NCBI GenBank assembly: GCA_026003755.1
Contig: BPHV01000002.1
Span: 682,001 to 746,000 of the forward strand
Direction of reading: 5' to 3'
Source of the DNA: Candidatus Roseilinea sp.
GTDB lineage: Bacteria; Chloroflexota; Anaerolineae; J036; Brachytrichaceae
Length of the DNA stretch: 64,000 nucleotides
This document shows, piece after piece, positions 61,218 to 64,000 of this stretch. The notes beneath the pieces were generated by a model. It worked only from the letters and a program-made list of their open reading frames with translations. It was not told where the DNA came from and made no database searches. The position numbers and the translations under genes were made by a program. Within the stretch, counting starts at the first letter, position 1. Every line of letters begins with the position of its first letter.

Positions 61218-64000
61218 TCAGCGTCGCACGATGGGCAGATAGACGATGCCCACCGGCACGACTTCTGTTGTAAGTGCATAGCCGCCAGGGTTCACCGCCT
61301 CGTCGCCGAGGAAGAGCGACGCCGTCGCAGTGATCACGCCGCTGATGATGGTGGGCTTGACCGTGTATTGCACGGTGTGTGATGTGCCGGCCGTCAAGTT
61401 GCCGTTCCAGACGATGGTGTTGGCCGCGGCGGCGTCAACGGCGAAGGTCCCAAGGCTGGGCGCGCTGTTTGGCGACAAAGCGGAGAAGGGCATGGCGAGT
61501 GGCGTGCCGCCAATGGCGCTGCCGCCCACATACGCGCTATTAGCCGGAATCGGCAGCACGAGCAAAATCCCCGTGGCGTTGCCTGGCCCGGCGTTCGACA
61601 CGGTGAACGTGTAGGTGATCAGGCCGTTGGCGCTCACCACGTTAGATGAGTGGCTGAACGCGCTGAGGTTCAGGCCGGTGGTGGTGACATTTTGCGTAAA
61701 CGTCACGAGCCGAGACGTGGACAGCGGGCCGGCCAGCGCAAATACCGTGCCGTTGCCTGCGGTGAGCGGCGCCGTGAGCGTGGTGGTCACGCCGCCGCTG
61801 GCATCGGTGGTGCCGCTGTTGCTGCCCAGTGTGCCGGCGCTGGCCAGTAGCGTCACGCCGAGGCCGCTGAACGGCGCGTTGTATTGGTCGAACACCCGTG
61901 CGACGACTTGGGCGCTGGCGCTGCCGTCGGCCAGCAGTGTCGTCGGCGACACGCTCAGCGTAAGCTGCACCGGCGTGGGCGGCACGTTCACCGTCGCCAA
62001 TGCATTAGCAGTCGCGGTGAAGACGCTGGAGGCCGTCCAGAAAGCCAGGTTGGTGACGGTCTGGGTGGCCACTTGGCTGATGGTGAGGCCCGCTGCGACG
62101 GTGTTGATGCTCGCGCCGGGTGTGAGCGTGTAGTTGAAACTGTTCAAGATCGCCCCGAGCACCGTGTCGGTCAGTGTGTGATGGGTGAACGTGAGGTCGC
62201 CGGTGTTTTGGATGCTGTAGCAGTAGTACACCGGGGTGCCATAGGTGACGGTGATTGCCGACGTGGTGGCGCACACGCCCGGCGTCGTGCCGACCGTCTT
62301 CGTGATCAGAATGGACGGCGAGAAGACGTTCACCCGCGCCAGGCTGGCGCTAAAGGCGGGGTAATCCGTGCCCGGGTCTGCGTCTGCGTAGGCAGTCCAT
62401 TCAGCAGTATTCACTACTGTTTGGGTGGCCACTTGGCTGATGGTGAGGCCCGCCGCGACGGTGTTGATGCTCGCGCCGGGTGTGAGCGTGTAGGCGAACG
62501 AGTTCAGGATCGTGCCCAGCACGTCGTCTGTCAGATAGTGATCGGTCAAGGTGATGTTGCCGGTGTTTTGCACGGTGTAGCAGTAATACACCGTCGTGCC
62601 ATAGGTGACGGTGATCTCCGACGTGGTGGCGCACACGCCCGGCGTCGTGCCGACCGTCTTCGTAATGATGATGCTGGGTAGTTCAAGCGTGATGACGTCG
62701 GCCTCGCGCCCCCACTGCGCGTCGCGGTACATCAACAGAATGCCGAGCTGCGACGGCGAATCGAGATCATTGAAGGGGAATGGCGTGATGGTCAGCGTGC
62801 TGCTGCTGCCTATTGGCACCGGATTGGGGGCAAGACCGGTTGATGTCGCACGCGGGAAGGCTGGGTTCACCCGCATAACGCTCGTAGAAAGGTCAGTCAG
62901 GTTGCCGGTGAAGTAGTTGTCGAAGGCGAGCACGTAGAAGTCGAAAGGCGTCCACGCGCTCGGGTTGGTGGCACTTAGCCCGATCGCGCTGGCCGGGATG
63001 GTCATGATCACGTTGCCGGAGTTGAAGTCGGCGTCGGTGTAGAAGAAGCCTTGGAATGGGCCGCTCGGCAACGGGCCAACGTAGGTGAGGTTCAGGCCGG
63101 TTGCCCCGAAGCCGTTCTGCTCCGCGTTGAAGATCACGTAATCATCCTCGCCGTCAAGGTCGGCGTCAATGTAGATGTCGAACTCGGCGGGGTAGTTGGG
63201 GTGCGTGCGTGGCTGCCACGTGTTGATGGCGAACTGCACGCCAAACTGCCCGCTCCCGATGCTTACGGCGCGCACGCCGATATAACGCAGGTCTATGACT
63301 GCTTCGTTGTCGCCGCGGCCGGGCAATGCGCTATCCGGGTAGTCCTTGGGATTGATGTCGGTGAGGATAAAGGGATTGACACGTCCACTGCGCGCGCCTT
63401 GGGGATTTGCCAGCGTCGCAACGATATCCGCTGTCGTTGTCACCATGGCCGAGGTGATGGTTGGCGTCACGACGCCGGCAGCGCGGTGCGGCAGAATATG
63501 CCAGGGCAGGCTCACGGTGTCGGTCACATCGCCGACCAGCACGTAGCCGTCGAATTCAACGCTGCGCAGCAGCGCGCCGTCGCCCAGGCCGCTAGGTGGG
63601 AAGTTCCAGATCGGCAGCGCTCCGGCGTTCACCGTCCAGGTGATATCGAAGGTGGCGCTGCTGTTGGCCGACACACTGATAGTTGGCTGGACGGAAGGAG
63701 TGATGGCGCCGCTCAGCGCGTCGCTCAGGTAGCGGAATGTAGGCGTGATGACATACTCGCGGTCAACGCTGCTGTAATTGCGCACGAGCACAGTGCGGCT
63801 GAAGGTGTATGTGCCGGTCAGCAAGCGGTGATAGCCCAGCGATAGGCTGACGCCATCGGTGTAGCGCTCGCTGCTGAGGATTTGCGGATTGGCTGCCCAG
63901 AGCGCCGTGGTGCTGCTTAGGGCGCGATCGGCGCGCACTTCGCCGCCGCCGATGCGCGTGATCTCGGCCAGCAAGCCGGGCTGAGAGATGGGATTAATGT
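61218..64000 (-). CDS. Secreted S8-family (subtilisin-like) peptidase, C-terminal part, with DUF11 and Big-1 domains; 5' end beyond the window
   Basis: The frame is still open at 64000, so the N-terminal part is missing. The first visible residues (NPISQPGLLAEITRIGGGEVRADRAL) are the end of an S8 catalytic domain; the triad is outside the window. There follow a Fn3-like region, a segment with a FDIYIDADLDGEDDYV stretch, two nearly identical DUF11-like domains (ITKTVGTTPGVCATTS in each), a Big-1 domain (LTLSVSPTTLLADGSA and VFDQYNAPFSGLGVTL), a third DUF11 domain and the ending VVPVGIVYLPIVRR. A secreted surface protease is likely. Confidence 0.85.
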   Translation of the reverse strand, partial: INPISQPGLLAEITRIGGGEVRADRALSSTTALWAANPQILSSERYTDGVSLSLGYHRLLTGTYTFSRTVLVRNYSSVDREYVITPTFRYLSDALSGAITPSVQPTISVSANSSATFDITWTVNAGALPIWNFPPSGLGDGALLRSVEFDGYVLVGDVTDTVSLPWHILPHRAAGVVTPTITSAMVTTTADIVATLANPQGARSGRVNPFILTDINPKDYPDSALPGRGDNEAVIDLRYIGVRAVSIGSGQFGVQFAINTWQPRTHPNYPAEFDIYIDADLDGEDDYVIFNAEQNGFGATGLNLTYVGPLPSGPFQGFFYTDADFNSGNVIMTIPASAIGLSATNPSAWTPFDFYVLAFDNYFTGNLTDLSTSVMRVNPAFPRATSTGLAPNPVPIGSSSTLTITPFPFNDLDSPSQLGILLMYRDAQWGREADVITLELPSIIITKTVGTTPGVCATTSEITVTYGTTVYYCYTVQNTGNITLTDHYLTDDVLGTILNSFAYTLTPGASINTVAAGLTISQVATQTVVNTAEWTAYADADPGTDYPAFSASLARVNVFSPSILITKTVGTTPGVCATTSAITVTYGTPVYYCYSIQNTGDLTFTHHTLTDTVLGAILNSFNYTLTPGASINTVAAGLTISQVATQTVTNLAFWTASSVFTATANALATVNVPPTPVQLTLSVSPTTLLADGSASAQVVARVFDQYNAPFSGLGVTLLASAGTLGSNSGTTDASGGVTTTLTAPLTAGNGTVFALAGPLSTSRLVTFTQNVTTTGLNLSAFSHSSNVVSANGLITYTFTVSNAGPGNATGILLVLPIPANSAYVGGSAIGGTPLAMPFSALSPNSAPSLGTFAVDAAAANTIVWNGNLTAGTSHTVQYTVKPTIISGVITATASLFLGDEAVNPGGYALTTEVVPVGIVYLPIVRR
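62041..62670 (-). repeat. Direct duplication inside the S8 peptidase gene
   Basis: Stretches 62041-62310 and 62401-62670 are closely similar over about 270 bp and lie exactly 360 bp apart, encoding two copies of a 120-residue DUF11-like unit. They hold the same ITKTVG and CYTVQNTGN / CYSIQNTGD elements. The high DNA identity points to a recent duplication. Confidence 0.85.

Noticed and set aside
61884-62681. A 265-codon plus-strand frame opposite the S8 peptidase
   Set aside because: Its repeated GHLADGEAR lines are the antisense of the DUF11 duplication.

Overview
The window is a 64 kb stretch of high-GC bacterial chromosome with tightly packed, ordinary-looking genes and no phage, transposon, CRISPR or tRNA genes that I could find. 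Several traits suggest a member of the Chloroflexota, perhaps an Anaerolineae-like thermophile. These are the giant GT-C glycosyltransferase fused to an NHL propeller, a sortase, the Ycf45-like R3H ATPase, an exported subtilase ending in YLPIVRR, and the absence of any outer-membrane gene. The taxonomic call is inference. It rests on gene families, not on a marker-gene search.

Layout. 1-1.7 kb: the end of a PgpH-like HD phosphodiesterase, then ybeY. 1.7-10.9 kb: a minus-strand operon (GNAT protein, R3H ATPase, thymidylate kinase, sortase, two GT-C membrane glycosyltransferases). 11-18.6 kb: a mixed set with a SIS isomerase, DUF3109, YtxH, an M24 peptidase coupled to an ATP-grasp protein, SIMPL, DUF2961/GH172 and a HemL-like aminotransferase. 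18.7-22 kb: the most unusual locus. An ECF sigma factor is followed by a membrane beta-propeller, a MauE-like protein, a MauD-like thioredoxin and a Tat-exported peptide with 14 cysteines. This repeats the B-E-D-A order of methylamine dehydrogenase operons. 22-33 kb: an MlrC-like protein, an ABC-F ATPase, a Uma2 nuclease, an M20 peptidase, a Rieske protein, an O-antigen-ligase-like protein, a heptad-repeat coiled-coil protein, a MaoC hydratase and a methyltransferase. 33-38.5 kb: an alcohol dehydrogenase, aspS behind a possible attenuator, ferredoxin-NADP reductase, RNase P RNA and a eukaryote-like deoC.

39-44.6 kb is a branched-chain amino-acid ABC transporter operon (livJHMGF) in which livH carries an apparent frameshift. 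45-48 kb holds a small secreted duplicated protein and a two-component system. 48.5-55.5 kb is a five-gene operon for glucosylglycerate chemistry: a GH13_18 phosphorylase, two GT4 transferases, a Usp-Usp-GpgS fusion and a GpgP-like phosphatase. 55.6-60.5 kb is a MoxR/DUF58/VWA/VWA set next to a trypsin-like membrane protease. The window ends inside a large S8 peptidase with repeated extracellular domains.

Three decayed fragments of housekeeping genes lie between operons: the 5' end of pyrG, a malQ piece joined to a trans-sulfuration-enzyme piece, and a signal peptidase I remnant without its catalytic residues. They suggest that gene order here has been reshuffled by deletion and that the leftovers are still readable.
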